Positions 45,668-53,548 of a DNA stretch of 64,000 nucleotides are shown one piece after another. A model generated the notes under the pieces. The model saw only the letters and a program-made list of their open reading frames with translations, was not told where the DNA came from and ran no database searches. The DNA is taken from contig CALLAL010000020.1 in assembly GCA_938002255.1 (NCBI GenBank), forward strand, positions 17,089 through 81,088, given 5' to 3'. The position numbers were made by a program, and so were the translations under genes. Each line of letters starts with the position of its first letter. Position 1 is the stretch's first letter. The DNA is from an uncultured bacterium. Lineage in GTDB: Bacteria; Desulfobacterota; BSN033; UBA1163.

Positions 45668-46429
45668 ATGTATCGTCTCGTTCGATGCCTGACTTGCAAT
45701 GAAATTTTTTTCAAAACCCCCTATGATCAATGGCCAGAGTATGAGTATCCCTCCCCTCTCTCTACAGACGTTTTTCAAATCGTTGAAAAAGATGACTATC
45801 AGGATTTTTTAAAACAGCATCAAGACCATCCGATGGAGAATCTCGAAATTCTCAAAGACTCCTTGGTTAGCGAAAAACCGTATTCAGAGCCCATAAAGAT
45901 TTCTTACTTCAAAGCCACAAATGGGAAAGAAACATTTGTAATCAAGAAATTTAGAACGAGAATTGATGAACCCCTTGCCTACCAGTTGATTCCTGGAGAT
46001 TATTCATTAAACCTTTTACGATTGGAAATACAATCGGAAGCAATCTCTAAACAACTGGAGAAGGAAATTGATCCTTCTCTGATTTCAAATCATCAAATTG
46101 AGAGCTTTTTAAAATTATTTCAGAAAATCCTTAAAACCATCGATCTCAAAAACCTTGACCGAATCCCTGAAGAATCCCCTCATCCCCTTGAGATCTATTA
46201 TAAATTGGATGACATCAGTCTTGTCTATCTCTTGAGAAATTGCCGAAATATGTTTAAGGGACAAGCTTATCGAGCCATAGAAGCATTTATAGATCGCCAC
46301 AAAGAGGATGGGGTCTTATTGTTGAAGGCAACTTATCAGATAAAAATCCACGAATCCGCCCAGAAGAGAAAGGTGCCTATTCCAATCCAGAATGCCTACA
46401 AAGAAAAACAATATATAGAGAAAAAGTAA
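45668..46429 (+). CDS. Hypothetical protein with N-terminal CxxC
   Basis: 253 residues, no signal peptide or membrane segment. The start MYRLVRCLTCNEIFFKT holds a single CxxC (Cys7, Cys10) as in half of a zinc ribbon. The remainder is mixed alpha/beta, with a helical region of about residues 120-160 and ending in a Lys-rich tail. I do not recognise a family. It has AAGGAG before its ATG and sits 21 bases after the REC-HD-GYP gene, so it probably shares the sigma-54 transcript. Confidence 0.75.
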   Translation: MYRLVRCLTCNEIFFKTPYDQWPEYEYPSPLSTDVFQIVEKDDYQDFLKQHQDHPMENLEILKDSLVSEKPYSEPIKISYFKATNGKETFVIKKFRTRIDEPLAYQLIPGDYSLNLLRLEIQSEAISKQLEKEIDPSLISNHQIESFLKLFQKILKTIDLKNLDRIPEESPHPLEIYYKLDDISLVYLLRNCRNMFKGQAYRAIEAFIDRHKEDGVLLLKATYQIKIHESAQKRKVPIPIQNAYKEKQYIEKK

Positions 46430-46525
46430 TTCACTTCTGGTCTCAATTTCTTCTCATCCTATTTGACAAGATGCCCTCCGTCTGTTAATTTTAATTTGTT
46501 TATTAACATTTTCGGAGCGTTGCTC

Positions 46526-47368
46526 ATGCCTATTTCGAGTCACAGCCTATTTAATGCTTCAATGGGAATCTATTTTTTTAGTTTCCTTGGTTATCTCCTC
46601 TGGGCAGCCTCTCGAAAGAAGAACATGGGAATTTTCTCTACCTCGCTGCTTGTCCTGGGATGGTTGATTCATACCATAGGGCTGGTTATTCGTTGGTTGG
46701 AGACCCACGAGACAGGATACGGTTATGTTCCCCTTTCTAACATGTATGAATCTTTGGTCTTTTTCTCATGGACGATTGTGCTGATTTATCTCATCCTCGA
46801 ATTCAAATATCAGCAGAAGATCATTGCTGTTTTTGTTACTCCCCTGGCTTTTCTCGCGATTGCTATCATTTCGATTATTCCAAGTATTAACCCAACGATT
46901 ACCCCTCTAATGCCAGCCCTTCAAAGTAATTGGTTGACCATTCATGTGACCACCTGTTTTTTTGGATATGCCGCCTTCGCAGTCTCCTTCGGAATCAGTA
47001 TTCTTTTCTTAATTCAAGATCAAAAGGGTGGATCAACAAAAGGGAGGATAAATTGGCTCCCCTCACTTTCCATTCTTGATGAGATCAATTACAAATCTAT
47101 CGTGATAGGATTTCCAATGTTGAGTTTGGGGATCATTACCGGAGCAGCATGGGCTAACTATGCCTGGGGAAGTTATTGGAGCTGGGACCCAAAGGAGACT
47201 TGGTCCCTAATCACCTGGTTTATTTATGCAGCTTTTTTACACGCCCGTATTACAAGAGATTGGAGAGGAAGAAAAGCGGCTATTCTGTCAATCATCGGGT
47301 TTGTTGCAGTGCTCTTTACCTACTTTGGTGTCAACTACCTCCTCTCTGGCTTGCATAGCTACGCCTAA
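46526..47368 (+). CDS. ccsA: Cytochrome c biogenesis protein, CcsA/ResC family
   Basis: About 280 residues with eight hydrophobic segments and the haem-handling tryptophan motif WGSYWSWDPKETWSLITWF; conserved His occur in the flanking segments (AAFLHAR). CcsA with Ccs1/ResB delivers haem for c-type cytochrome maturation (system II). The partner gene is not in the window. ATG 46526 with CGGAG upstream is chosen over a TTG at 46463, which coincides with a possible TTGACA -35 box. Confidence 0.9.
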   Translation: MPISSHSLFNASMGIYFFSFLGYLLWAASRKKNMGIFSTSLLVLGWLIHTIGLVIRWLETHETGYGYVPLSNMYESLVFFSWTIVLIYLILEFKYQQKIIAVFVTPLAFLAIAIISIIPSINPTITPLMPALQSNWLTIHVTTCFFGYAAFAVSFGISILFLIQDQKGGSTKGRINWLPSLSILDEINYKSIVIGFPMLSLGIITGAAWANYAWGSYWSWDPKETWSLITWFIYAAFLHARITRDWRGRKAAILSIIGFVAVLFTYFGVNYLLSGLHSYA

Positions 47369-47386
47369 CCGTTTAATTTACAGCTT

Positions 47387-47812
47387 TCATAATTTATACA
47401 GTTCCTCATCATACATGTGGACCCAGTTCTTCTTCAAGACCTGAATCGCCTCCTCCATCTTATCTACCCCTACAATAAGAACGGTGTTTTCCCCTCTCCC
47501 CAAGCAAGTGTAAAGGTAGTTCACATTAATTGAAACTTCTTTAAGAGGTTTCAGAACCGCATTCAATCCTCCAGGGTGATTGGGAGCCTCCACAGCAAGA
47601 ACCTCGGTAATCTTAACTGGATAACCATGCGACTTTAAAACGTTTGTGGCTTTTTCAGGGTCACTCGCAACAAACCGAATTGCGCTGATATCCGCTGTAT
47701 CGGCCACACTGATGGCAATGATATTAATTCCATTTTCACCTAAATAATCACTCATTTCCGAAAGTTTGCCAGGAACATTCTCAAGGCTTACAGAGATCTG
47801 TTTGACAGGCAT
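47387..47812 (-). CDS. Tandem ACT-domain protein
   Basis: 141 residues made of two ACT modules: KQISVSLENVPGKLSEMSDYLGENGINI (residues 4-31) and LAVEAPNHPGGLNAVLKPLKEVSINVNYLY-like (about 72-101). ACT domains bind amino acids and regulate enzymes. It is the last gene of the oxidoreductase operon, 12 bases after the gamma subunit gene, so it may sense the branched-chain amino acid or 2-oxoacid that the enzyme uses. Confidence 0.88.
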   Translation of the reverse strand: MPVKQISVSLENVPGKLSEMSDYLGENGINIIAISVADTADISAIRFVASDPEKATNVLKSHGYPVKITEVLAVEAPNHPGGLNAVLKPLKEVSINVNYLYTCLGRGENTVLIVGVDKMEEAIQVLKKNWVHMYDEELYKL

Positions 47813-47824
47813 AGGTGCCCTCCT

Positions 47825-48361
47825 TCACTCTAAATATTCATATCCTAATACGAGAGCCGATTTGTTTAGCTTGAAAACGGCAGGGTTCTTTCCCCCAAAG
47901 GTATCTTTTAATACCCGGATCATCGTATCCAGGGTCACCAGTGCGGATTTTTTGATAAAGGCTCCTAACATCACAACATTGGCCCCTTTATGATCGGGAA
48001 GTTGTTGGACGAGATCATTCAAAGGAATTTCGTAAATAGTCAGGTCTCCTCGAATCGGTCGGTCTTCAATCAAGCTTGAGTTTAGAAAGATGGTCCCTCC
48101 GGATTGAACCTGATTCTGGTATCGGATCAAAGAGGGGTTGTTCATCAACACGGCGTATTCCGGTTCTGAAGCCACTGGAGAGGCAATTTCCTCGGTTGAT
48201 ATGACAACCGTGCAATTAGCTGTCCCTCCCCTCACTTCGGCTCCGTAAGAAGGTAAACACGTGACATTTTTCCCTTCTACCATTCCCGCAGTGGCAAGAA
48301 GTTGCCCCATCATAATCACTCCCTGCCCTCCAAAACCTGAAAAAACAGTTTTAATGAGCAT
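47825..48361 (-). CDS. 2-oxoacid:ferredoxin oxidoreductase gamma subunit
   Basis: 178 residues of the POR/KOR gamma type: FSGFGGQGVIMMGQLLATAG at the start and SYGAEVRGGTANCTVVIS, with GANVVMLGAF near the end. Forms the core enzyme with the alpha and beta subunits and the ferredoxin encoded upstream. The start overlaps the beta gene by 11 bases. Confidence 0.93.
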   Translation of the reverse strand: MLIKTVFSGFGGQGVIMMGQLLATAGMVEGKNVTCLPSYGAEVRGGTANCTVVISTEEIASPVASEPEYAVLMNNPSLIRYQNQVQSGGTIFLNSSLIEDRPIRGDLTIYEIPLNDLVQQLPDHKGANVVMLGAFIKKSALVTLDTMIRVLKDTFGGKNPAVFKLNKSALVLGYEYLE

Positions 48362-49109
48362 CTCTCTTTTCTCCGCTGATGTCCTTTAACACGCCAAGTG
48401 GAAAATGGACAGACATAACTTCATCAATCCATTTACAAGCATCTATCGGGGCCATCTTCCAGTTTGTTGGGCAGGCAGAAAGGATTTCAACTAAAGTGAA
48501 TCCAAATCCCTGCAACTGGAGGCGAAAAGCCTTTGCAATGGCTTTTTTTGTTTTCAGAATGTTTGCCGGATTATTGACTGCCGTTCTTTCGATATAAGCA
48601 CTGCCAGGAGCAATGGCAATCATCTCGCTTAAATTGATCGGAAATCCATCTCTGCTCTCTTTTCTACCTCTTGGGGAGGTGGTCGTATTCTGTCCCAGGA
48701 TGGTGGTGGGAGCCATTTGTCCTCCGGTCATTCCGTAGACACCATTATTGACAAAGATCGTTGTGATATTTTCTCCCCTGGCAGCGGCATGAATTGATTC
48801 TGCTGTTCCAATAGCCGCAATATCACCATCTCCCTGGTAAGTAAAAACAACCCGATCTGGAAGGGCCCGCTTCAGTCCTGTAGCAAGAGCAGCTGCCCTT
48901 CCATGAGAGGCCTCCCCCATGTCAATATCGAAATAGTTATAAGCGAGCACGGCACACCCTGCCGGTGGAACACCGATAATCTTCTCCTGAAGATTCATTT
49001 CATCAATGACCTCTCCGATTAGTCGGTGAATGATGCTATGGCCACACCCCGGGCAATAGTGAAATGGGGTTGGTTTTAAGGATTTCGGTCTGGAAAAAAC
49101 TTTTTTCAT
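48351..49109 (-). CDS. 2-oxoacid:ferredoxin oxidoreductase beta subunit (thiamine diphosphate-binding)
   Basis: 252 residues. CPGCGHSIIHRLIGE at the N-terminus, TPP-binding YQGDGDIAAIGTAESIHAAARGENITTIFVNN-type region (GDG...N motif) and VYGMTGGQMAPTT. It carries the cofactor that decarboxylates the 2-oxoacid. Confidence 0.94.
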   Translation of the reverse strand: MKKVFSRPKSLKPTPFHYCPGCGHSIIHRLIGEVIDEMNLQEKIIGVPPAGCAVLAYNYFDIDMGEASHGRAAALATGLKRALPDRVVFTYQGDGDIAAIGTAESIHAAARGENITTIFVNNGVYGMTGGQMAPTTILGQNTTTSPRGRKESRDGFPINLSEMIAIAPGSAYIERTAVNNPANILKTKKAIAKAFRLQLQGFGFTLVEILSACPTNWKMAPIDACKWIDEVMSVHFPLGVLKDISGEKRDAH

Positions 49110-49147
49110 CGTAATTTCTTGAACCCCTAATCTCTCCTCAAGTATGG

Positions 49148-50218
49148 TTATCCCAATCTTTTTTGGTAGTATTGGCTGGAGATGACTCTTGCAATCTCCA
49201 AAGGAGTCAGAATCACACCTCCAGGCCTGCCATAAAAATGAACCTCCCCGTTTCCCTCAAGTGCCAGCTTGACATCTTCAACCATCTGCCCCATATTCAT
49301 CTCAAATACGAAGAAATGTTTAACCTTTTTGGCAAGATCACGAATTGCCTTTGAAGGAAAAGGCCAGAGCGTGATGGGTCTGAGTAGGCCAACCTTAATA
49401 CCTTCTTCTCTCAGGCGTTTAATAGCTCCTTTTGCAATTCTGGCTGCAATTCCAAAGGCAATAACCATCATTTTAGCATCATCAGCATAAGCAGTTTCCC
49501 AGCGGACCTCTTCCCTGACGATCTTTTCATATTTCCTCATCAACTTCCAGTTATGTTCCTCTTCTTTGATGGGGTCTAAAATAAGAGATCGTAGGAATCG
49601 ACTTGGTCTCCCTTTGGCTCCAGTCAAGGTCCAGTCTTTAGGAGGTAGTTTTTTCAGAGGTATCTCAGGAGGCAATTCTACCGGCTCCATCATTTGACCC
49701 AACATCCCATCACCAAGAATGACAACGGGAATACGGTATTTATCTGCAAGATTAAAACCTTCATAAGTCAAATTGGCCAATTCTTGACAGGAATTTGGAC
49801 CAAAAACAAGGGTTCGGTAATCCCCATGACCTCCTCCGCGAGTAGCTTGGAAGTAATCCGACTGCGCGGGCGCTATATTCCCAAGACCAGGCCCCCCCCT
49901 TGTCATGTTGATAATGACCGCAGGCAATTCAAGGGCACAGAGAAAAGAGATTCCTTCCTGCTTAAGACTGATCCCTGGTCCGGAGGAAGAGGTCATCACT
50001 CTTCCGCCCGCCATGCTTGCTCCAATGACCATATGAATGGAGGCAATTTCGCTTTCTGCCTGGATAAAGACTCCTCCTTCTATTTCTGAAAGTCTTGCAG
50101 ACATGTACTCCGGAATTTCATTTTGTGGCGTAATGGGGTAGCCAAAATAATAACGACAGCCGGCTCGGACAGCTGCCTCCGCCGCCACATGATTTCCACG
50201 CATTAAAACTTTAGACAC
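49148..50218 (-). CDS. 2-oxoacid:ferredoxin oxidoreductase alpha subunit (VorB/KorA-like)
   Basis: 356 residues. AAVRAGCRYYFGYPITPQNEI is the alpha-subunit signature, followed by ASMAGGRVMTSSSGPGISLK and MTRGGPGLGNIAPAQSDYFQA. The four-gene order ferredoxin-alpha-beta-gamma and the sequence resemble 3-methyl-2-oxobutanoate (branched-chain) oxidoreductases, but 2-oxoglutarate cannot be excluded. Oxidises a 2-oxoacid with CoA to acyl-CoA, CO2 and reduced ferredoxin, or runs in reverse. The start overlaps the ferredoxin gene by 8 bases. Confidence 0.92.
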   Translation of the reverse strand: MSKVLMRGNHVAAEAAVRAGCRYYFGYPITPQNEIPEYMSARLSEIEGGVFIQAESEIASIHMVIGASMAGGRVMTSSSGPGISLKQEGISFLCALELPAVIINMTRGGPGLGNIAPAQSDYFQATRGGGHGDYRTLVFGPNSCQELANLTYEGFNLADKYRIPVVILGDGMLGQMMEPVELPPEIPLKKLPPKDWTLTGAKGRPSRFLRSLILDPIKEEEHNWKLMRKYEKIVREEVRWETAYADDAKMMVIAFGIAARIAKGAIKRLREEGIKVGLLRPITLWPFPSKAIRDLAKKVKHFFVFEMNMGQMVEDVKLALEGNGEVHFYGRPGGVILTPLEIARVISSQYYQKRLG

Positions 50219-50441
50219 GATGCACCTCTATGGCAATCTCAGGACAGGTGATGGCACAAAGAGCACATCCCGTGCATTTCCTACCATCCTTTTTTGGGTG
50301 GGTTTCTGTAAAGGTAACTGAAAAATAACCTTTTTGATTGACCCGATTGGAAGGTTCAATGAGATGGTGGGGACAGACTGAGACACATAATCGACAATCT
50401 TTGCATAATTCATGATCAATTTCAATCATTCCAGATGGCAT
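50211..50441 (-). CDS. 2-oxoacid:ferredoxin oxidoreductase delta subunit, 2[4Fe-4S] ferredoxin
   Basis: 76 residues from ATG 50439-50441, which has AGGGG upstream; the longer frame from 50498 adds a leader with no homology features. Two clusters are seen: CKDCRLCVSVCP and CTGCALCAITCP. First gene of the operon and electron outlet of the complex. Confidence 0.92.
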   Translation of the reverse strand: MPSGMIEIDHELCKDCRLCVSVCPHHLIEPSNRVNQKGYFSVTFTETHPKKDGRKCTGCALCAITCPEIAIEVHRV

Positions 50442-50529
50442 GTCAATCCCCTTTGACTTTCGGCCAAGAACTCCTCCTCCTTTAAAAACCACTATCAACT
50501 TGAAAATAATGAGGTGTTGAGAAAAACCC

Positions 50530-50559
50530 TTGACCTTGATATTAATTAGTTATTATAAT
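50530..50559 (+). promoter_or_regulatory. Sigma-70 promoter for the Get3/ArsA-like gene
   Basis: TTGACC (50530-50535), an 18-base spacer and a perfect TATAAT (50554-50559). Confidence 0.72.
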
Positions 50560-50601
50560 GTTAAATATTTTTAAAATCAAATGGGTCTGGAGTCCAGAAC
50601 A

Positions 50602-51555
50602 ATGAGCTCATTAAAATCCTTGGATCAAGCACCCAAACGATTGATTATGATTGGAGGAAAAGGAGGAGTTGGAAAATCGACTTGTGCCTCCTCAATCGCA
50701 CTCCATTTTGCTCAGCAACGGAAGAAGACTCTTATTATTTCAAGCGATCCGACCCCTTCCCTCTCAGATATCTTCGAGCTTGAAATTGGAGATCAGGAGA
50801 CTCCCATCAAAGGCGTTGAAAACCTTTATGGCATAGAGATCAGCTCGGACGTCGTTTTAAAAAAGTGGAAAGATCGCTTTGGCCCTGAAATCTATGAAGT
50901 GGTTTCCTCCTTTGCCTCAGTGGATTACGATTTTGTTGAGTATATCGGTGGAGCTCCAGGAATCGAAGAAGAATACATGCTGAATTACATTCTCGAGCTC
51001 GTTGAAAGCGGACAGTACGATTTAGTCGTATGGGATACCGCACCAGCAGGCCATACTTTACGATTGCTACATCTGCCACAGATTTTTTTAAAACATCTTG
51101 AAGCTGCAACAAAATTCTATATGAATTTATATAGTTACTTCGAAAAATTAAAGGAAAGTGTTAAGTTAAAAAAGGGGAAGCGAACCCTTCTTGAAATTAT
51201 CAGCGGGTGGGAAAATCTGGCTGAAAAGGTTGTCAATTTTATCCGTGATACTCAGAAAACGGATTTCATCATCGTCACGATTCCTGAGGCGCTGGGAGTG
51301 AGGCAAACAGAAAGGATTATTCGAGATTTTGATGAATACCAACTCAAGGTGAATCATCTCATTATCAATTATGTCATTCAAAAAGCGGACTGTGATTTTC
51401 ACAGAACACGAAAAGAGATGCAAGAGCACTATATACGAATTCTTAACACTCAATATGCCTCACGAATTCAACTGATTGAGCTCCCTCTTCTCCCCCATGA
51501 GATTAGAGGAGTGGAACGAATCAATCGAATCTCTGAAATCCTTTTCCGTCCCTAA
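50602..51555 (+). CDS. ArsA/Get3-family ATPase
   Basis: About 317 residues. The deviant Walker A is IGGKGGVGKSTCAS near residue 20, followed by TLIISSDPTPSLSDIFE (switch I), VVWDTAPAGHTLRLLHLP (switch II) and the late segment LLPHEIRGVERI. A single ATPase half, as in Get3, without the CxxC of eukaryotic Get3 and without arsenite genes nearby, so an arsenic role is unlikely. ATG 50602 with GGAG nine bases before is favoured over ATG 50581. The aminotransferase gene follows by 23 bases. Confidence 0.87.
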   Translation: MSSLKSLDQAPKRLIMIGGKGGVGKSTCASSIALHFAQQRKKTLIISSDPTPSLSDIFELEIGDQETPIKGVENLYGIEISSDVVLKKWKDRFGPEIYEVVSSFASVDYDFVEYIGGAPGIEEEYMLNYILELVESGQYDLVVWDTAPAGHTLRLLHLPQIFLKHLEAATKFYMNLYSYFEKLKESVKLKKGKRTLLEIISGWENLAEKVVNFIRDTQKTDFIIVTIPEALGVRQTERIIRDFDEYQLKVNHLIINYVIQKADCDFHRTRKEMQEHYIRILNTQYASRIQLIELPLLPHEIRGVERINRISEILFRP

Positions 51556-51578
51556 ATCTAAACTGAGGAGGTTAGACC

Positions 51579-52775
51579 ATGTCTCAGTTATCGAACCGAG
51601 CAAAAAATTTAAAACCCTCCCCAACACTTGCGATTAACGCAAAAGCTAAATCCATGCAGGCTCAAGGAATTCATATCATCAACTTTGGTGCTGGAGAACC
51701 GGATTTTGATACTCCCGACCATATTAAAGCGGCTGCTATTAAAGCAATCGAAGAGGGTTTTACAAAATATACTCCTGTGAGCGGGACGGATGAGCTAAAG
51801 GACGCCATCATTAAAAAATTTCAAAGAGACAATGGTCTTACCTATAAGCGTTCGGAAATCATAGTCTCATGCGGAGGCAAACATTCTTTCTATAATCTTG
51901 CCCAGTCCATCTTTGACGAAGGAGATGAAGTCATTGTTCCAGCCCCCTATTGGGTTTCCTATCCTCCAATGGTCACCTTGGCTGGTGCCACGCCAGTCAT
52001 CGTAGAAACCAAAGAAGAAAACGGATTCAAATTGATTCAAGAGGATCTAAAAAAAGTGATCACCCCAAAAACGAAGGCTTTAATTATCAATAGCCCTTCT
52101 AACCCTACAGGAGGGGCTTACACAAAAAAAGACCTGGAATGGATCGGAGAGCTGGCTCTAACTCATCACTTTTTCATCATTTCTGACGAGATCTATGAGA
52201 AAATCATCTATGATCATTTTAAATTTGTCAGCATCGCTTCGTTGAGTGATGAGATCAAAAAGAAAACAATTATCGTCCATGGCGTGGCTAAGACTTATGC
52301 CATGACGGGCTGGAGAATTGGCTACGCTGCGGGCCCTGAGGAGATTATTGCTGCTATGAACAATATCCAGAGCCAGAGCACCTCCAATCCAACGTCTATT
52401 TCACAAAAAGCCTCCGTCGAAGCGCTCACCGGCTCCCAAGATGAAGTCCAGAGAATGGTGAGCGCCTTTGAAGAACGACGAAATTATATTGTGGATCGCC
52501 TTAATAAAATCCCGGGGGTAAACTGTTTTAAGCCGATTGGTGCATTCTATGTTTTTCCTAACTTCTCTTCCTATTACGGAAAAGCCTATCAAGGGAAAAA
52601 AATTTCTAACTCGACGGACTTGGCTGATTACTTTCTTGAAGTGGCAAGGGTTGCGGTTGTTCCAGGTGTTGAATTTGGTGCCGATTCCTTTATAAGGTTA
52701 TCCTATGCCACCTCTCTGGAAGACATCAAAGAAGGATTGAACCGAATTGAAGGAACTCTAAGGCTATTGGATTAG
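51579..52775 (+). CDS. Pyridoxal phosphate aminotransferase, class I (aspartate aminotransferase-like)
   Basis: 398 residues. FGAGEPDFDTPDHIK, PAPYWVSYPPMV, INSPSNPTGGAY, SDEIYEKIIYD and the PLP lysine in VHGVAKTYAMTGWRIGY; C-terminal VPGVEFGADSFIRLSYA. These place it in subgroup I-gamma (bacterial AspAT and related enzymes). It may transaminate the products of the divergently encoded oxidoreductase, but the substrate cannot be read. Confidence 0.93.
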   Translation: MSQLSNRAKNLKPSPTLAINAKAKSMQAQGIHIINFGAGEPDFDTPDHIKAAAIKAIEEGFTKYTPVSGTDELKDAIIKKFQRDNGLTYKRSEIIVSCGGKHSFYNLAQSIFDEGDEVIVPAPYWVSYPPMVTLAGATPVIVETKEENGFKLIQEDLKKVITPKTKALIINSPSNPTGGAYTKKDLEWIGELALTHHFFIISDEIYEKIIYDHFKFVSIASLSDEIKKKTIIVHGVAKTYAMTGWRIGYAAGPEEIIAAMNNIQSQSTSNPTSISQKASVEALTGSQDEVQRMVSAFEERRNYIVDRLNKIPGVNCFKPIGAFYVFPNFSSYYGKAYQGKKISNSTDLADYFLEVARVAVVPGVEFGADSFIRLSYATSLEDIKEGLNRIEGTLRLLD

Positions 52776-52818
52776 TCAGACGTTATGCCACTATCTTTGA
52801 TTCTGTAATTTCAACGAA

Positions 52819-52847
52819 TTGACTATGATCATCGTTGGTGATAAATT
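52819..52847 (+). promoter_or_regulatory. Possible sigma-70 promoter for the 95-residue hypothetical
   Basis: TTGACT (52819-52824), a 17-base spacer and TAAATT (52842-52847), 23 bases before the ATG. Confidence 0.5.
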
Positions 52848-52870
52848 GATTTAAAATTGAGGGGTTAAAG

Positions 52871-53158
52871 ATGAAAATTTACAAAGTTTACTATAAAGAT
52901 TTTGAACTTAAACGCGGTGAGCTGGTAGGATTGCTTGTCGAACGTAGAAAGGATCTCAGAGGAATGACCCCAATAGAGTCGGGGCTTAAATGGGCAAAGC
53001 TCACCTTTAATTATTTGATTAAAGAAGGAAAATCCGTTTTTGTTGTTCCAGCAGAATTGAATGTAAAGGTGGATGATCGATGGTTTTCGAATAAAGGGGT
53101 ACTAACCAAAGAGGATCTTTTTGGTCTTAAGAGAATTGCCGAGCAAATTGTAAAATAA
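52871..53158 (+). CDS. Conserved-looking hypothetical protein
   Basis: 95 residues, soluble, basic, with alternating strands and helices: MKIYKVYYKDFELKRGELVG, a helix GLKWAKLTFNYLIKEG and VFVVPAELNVKVDDRWFS. GAGGGG precedes the ATG. I recognise no family. Preceded by a possible promoter of its own and followed by an AT-rich gap with a sigma-54 promoter, so it is probably monocistronic. Confidence 0.75.
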   Translation: MKIYKVYYKDFELKRGELVGLLVERRKDLRGMTPIESGLKWAKLTFNYLIKEGKSVFVVPAELNVKVDDRWFSNKGVLTKEDLFGLKRIAEQIVK

Positions 53159-53314
53159 TAGAATTCCTTCCGTTTTTTTTCACTCCTAGTAACAACTTTT
53201 TGTCAATATTTATCGTTTAGTTCTTTTTCTCTTCAGCGATAATCAGAACGGTCTAATTAAAATACATTTATATTATCAATAAGTTAAAACCAAATACCCC
53301 TGTTTTTTAAAAAT

Positions 53315-53330
53315 TGGCAAAAATTTTGCT
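53315..53330 (+). promoter_or_regulatory. Sigma-54 promoter for a 61-residue protein
   Basis: TGGCAA, a 5-base spacer and TTGCT, GG to GC separated by exactly 10 bases, 33 bases before the start codon. A TGTCAA motif lies at 53201-53206. Confidence 0.82.
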
Positions 53331-53362
53331 AATTTCTTTTCAAAAGAGCACATCATAAAATT

Positions 53363-53548
53363 ATGAATCGAGATCAAATCAATCACATTAGTTTTGAACA
53401 GTGGAAAGAATTGACAGCCAAAGATATCTTCTTTTTTTACGAGGATGACAACCCCAAATCCTTAAGCAAACTCTATGATCTTTTTGGAGATGAGTTTGAC
53501 GAAGAAGAGCACCCTCATTCTAAGCCCCAGAAAGAAATGTTTATTTAA
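53363..53548 (+). CDS. Small acidic hypothetical protein under a sigma-54 promoter
   Basis: 61 residues, no signal peptide or membrane segment. Sequence elements: QWKELTAKDIFFFYEDDNP, then SLSKLYDLFGDEF, an acidic patch DEEE, and a C-terminal tail PQKEMFI. I recognise no family. A GATC-rich start region gives no strong ribosome site (the nearest is AAGAG), yet the sigma-54 box 33 bases upstream, aligned to the ATG, argues strongly that it is real. The stop overlaps the opposing oxidoreductase stop by four bases. Confidence 0.65.
   Translation: MNRDQINHISFEQWKELTAKDIFFFYEDDNPKSLSKLYDLFGDEFDEEEHPHSKPQKEMFI

Noticed and set aside
50602..51555. Arsenite efflux ATPase ArsA
   Set aside because: Single ATPase half, no arsenite-binding cysteines recognised, and no arsB, arsD or arsR nearby; Get3-like is a safer label.
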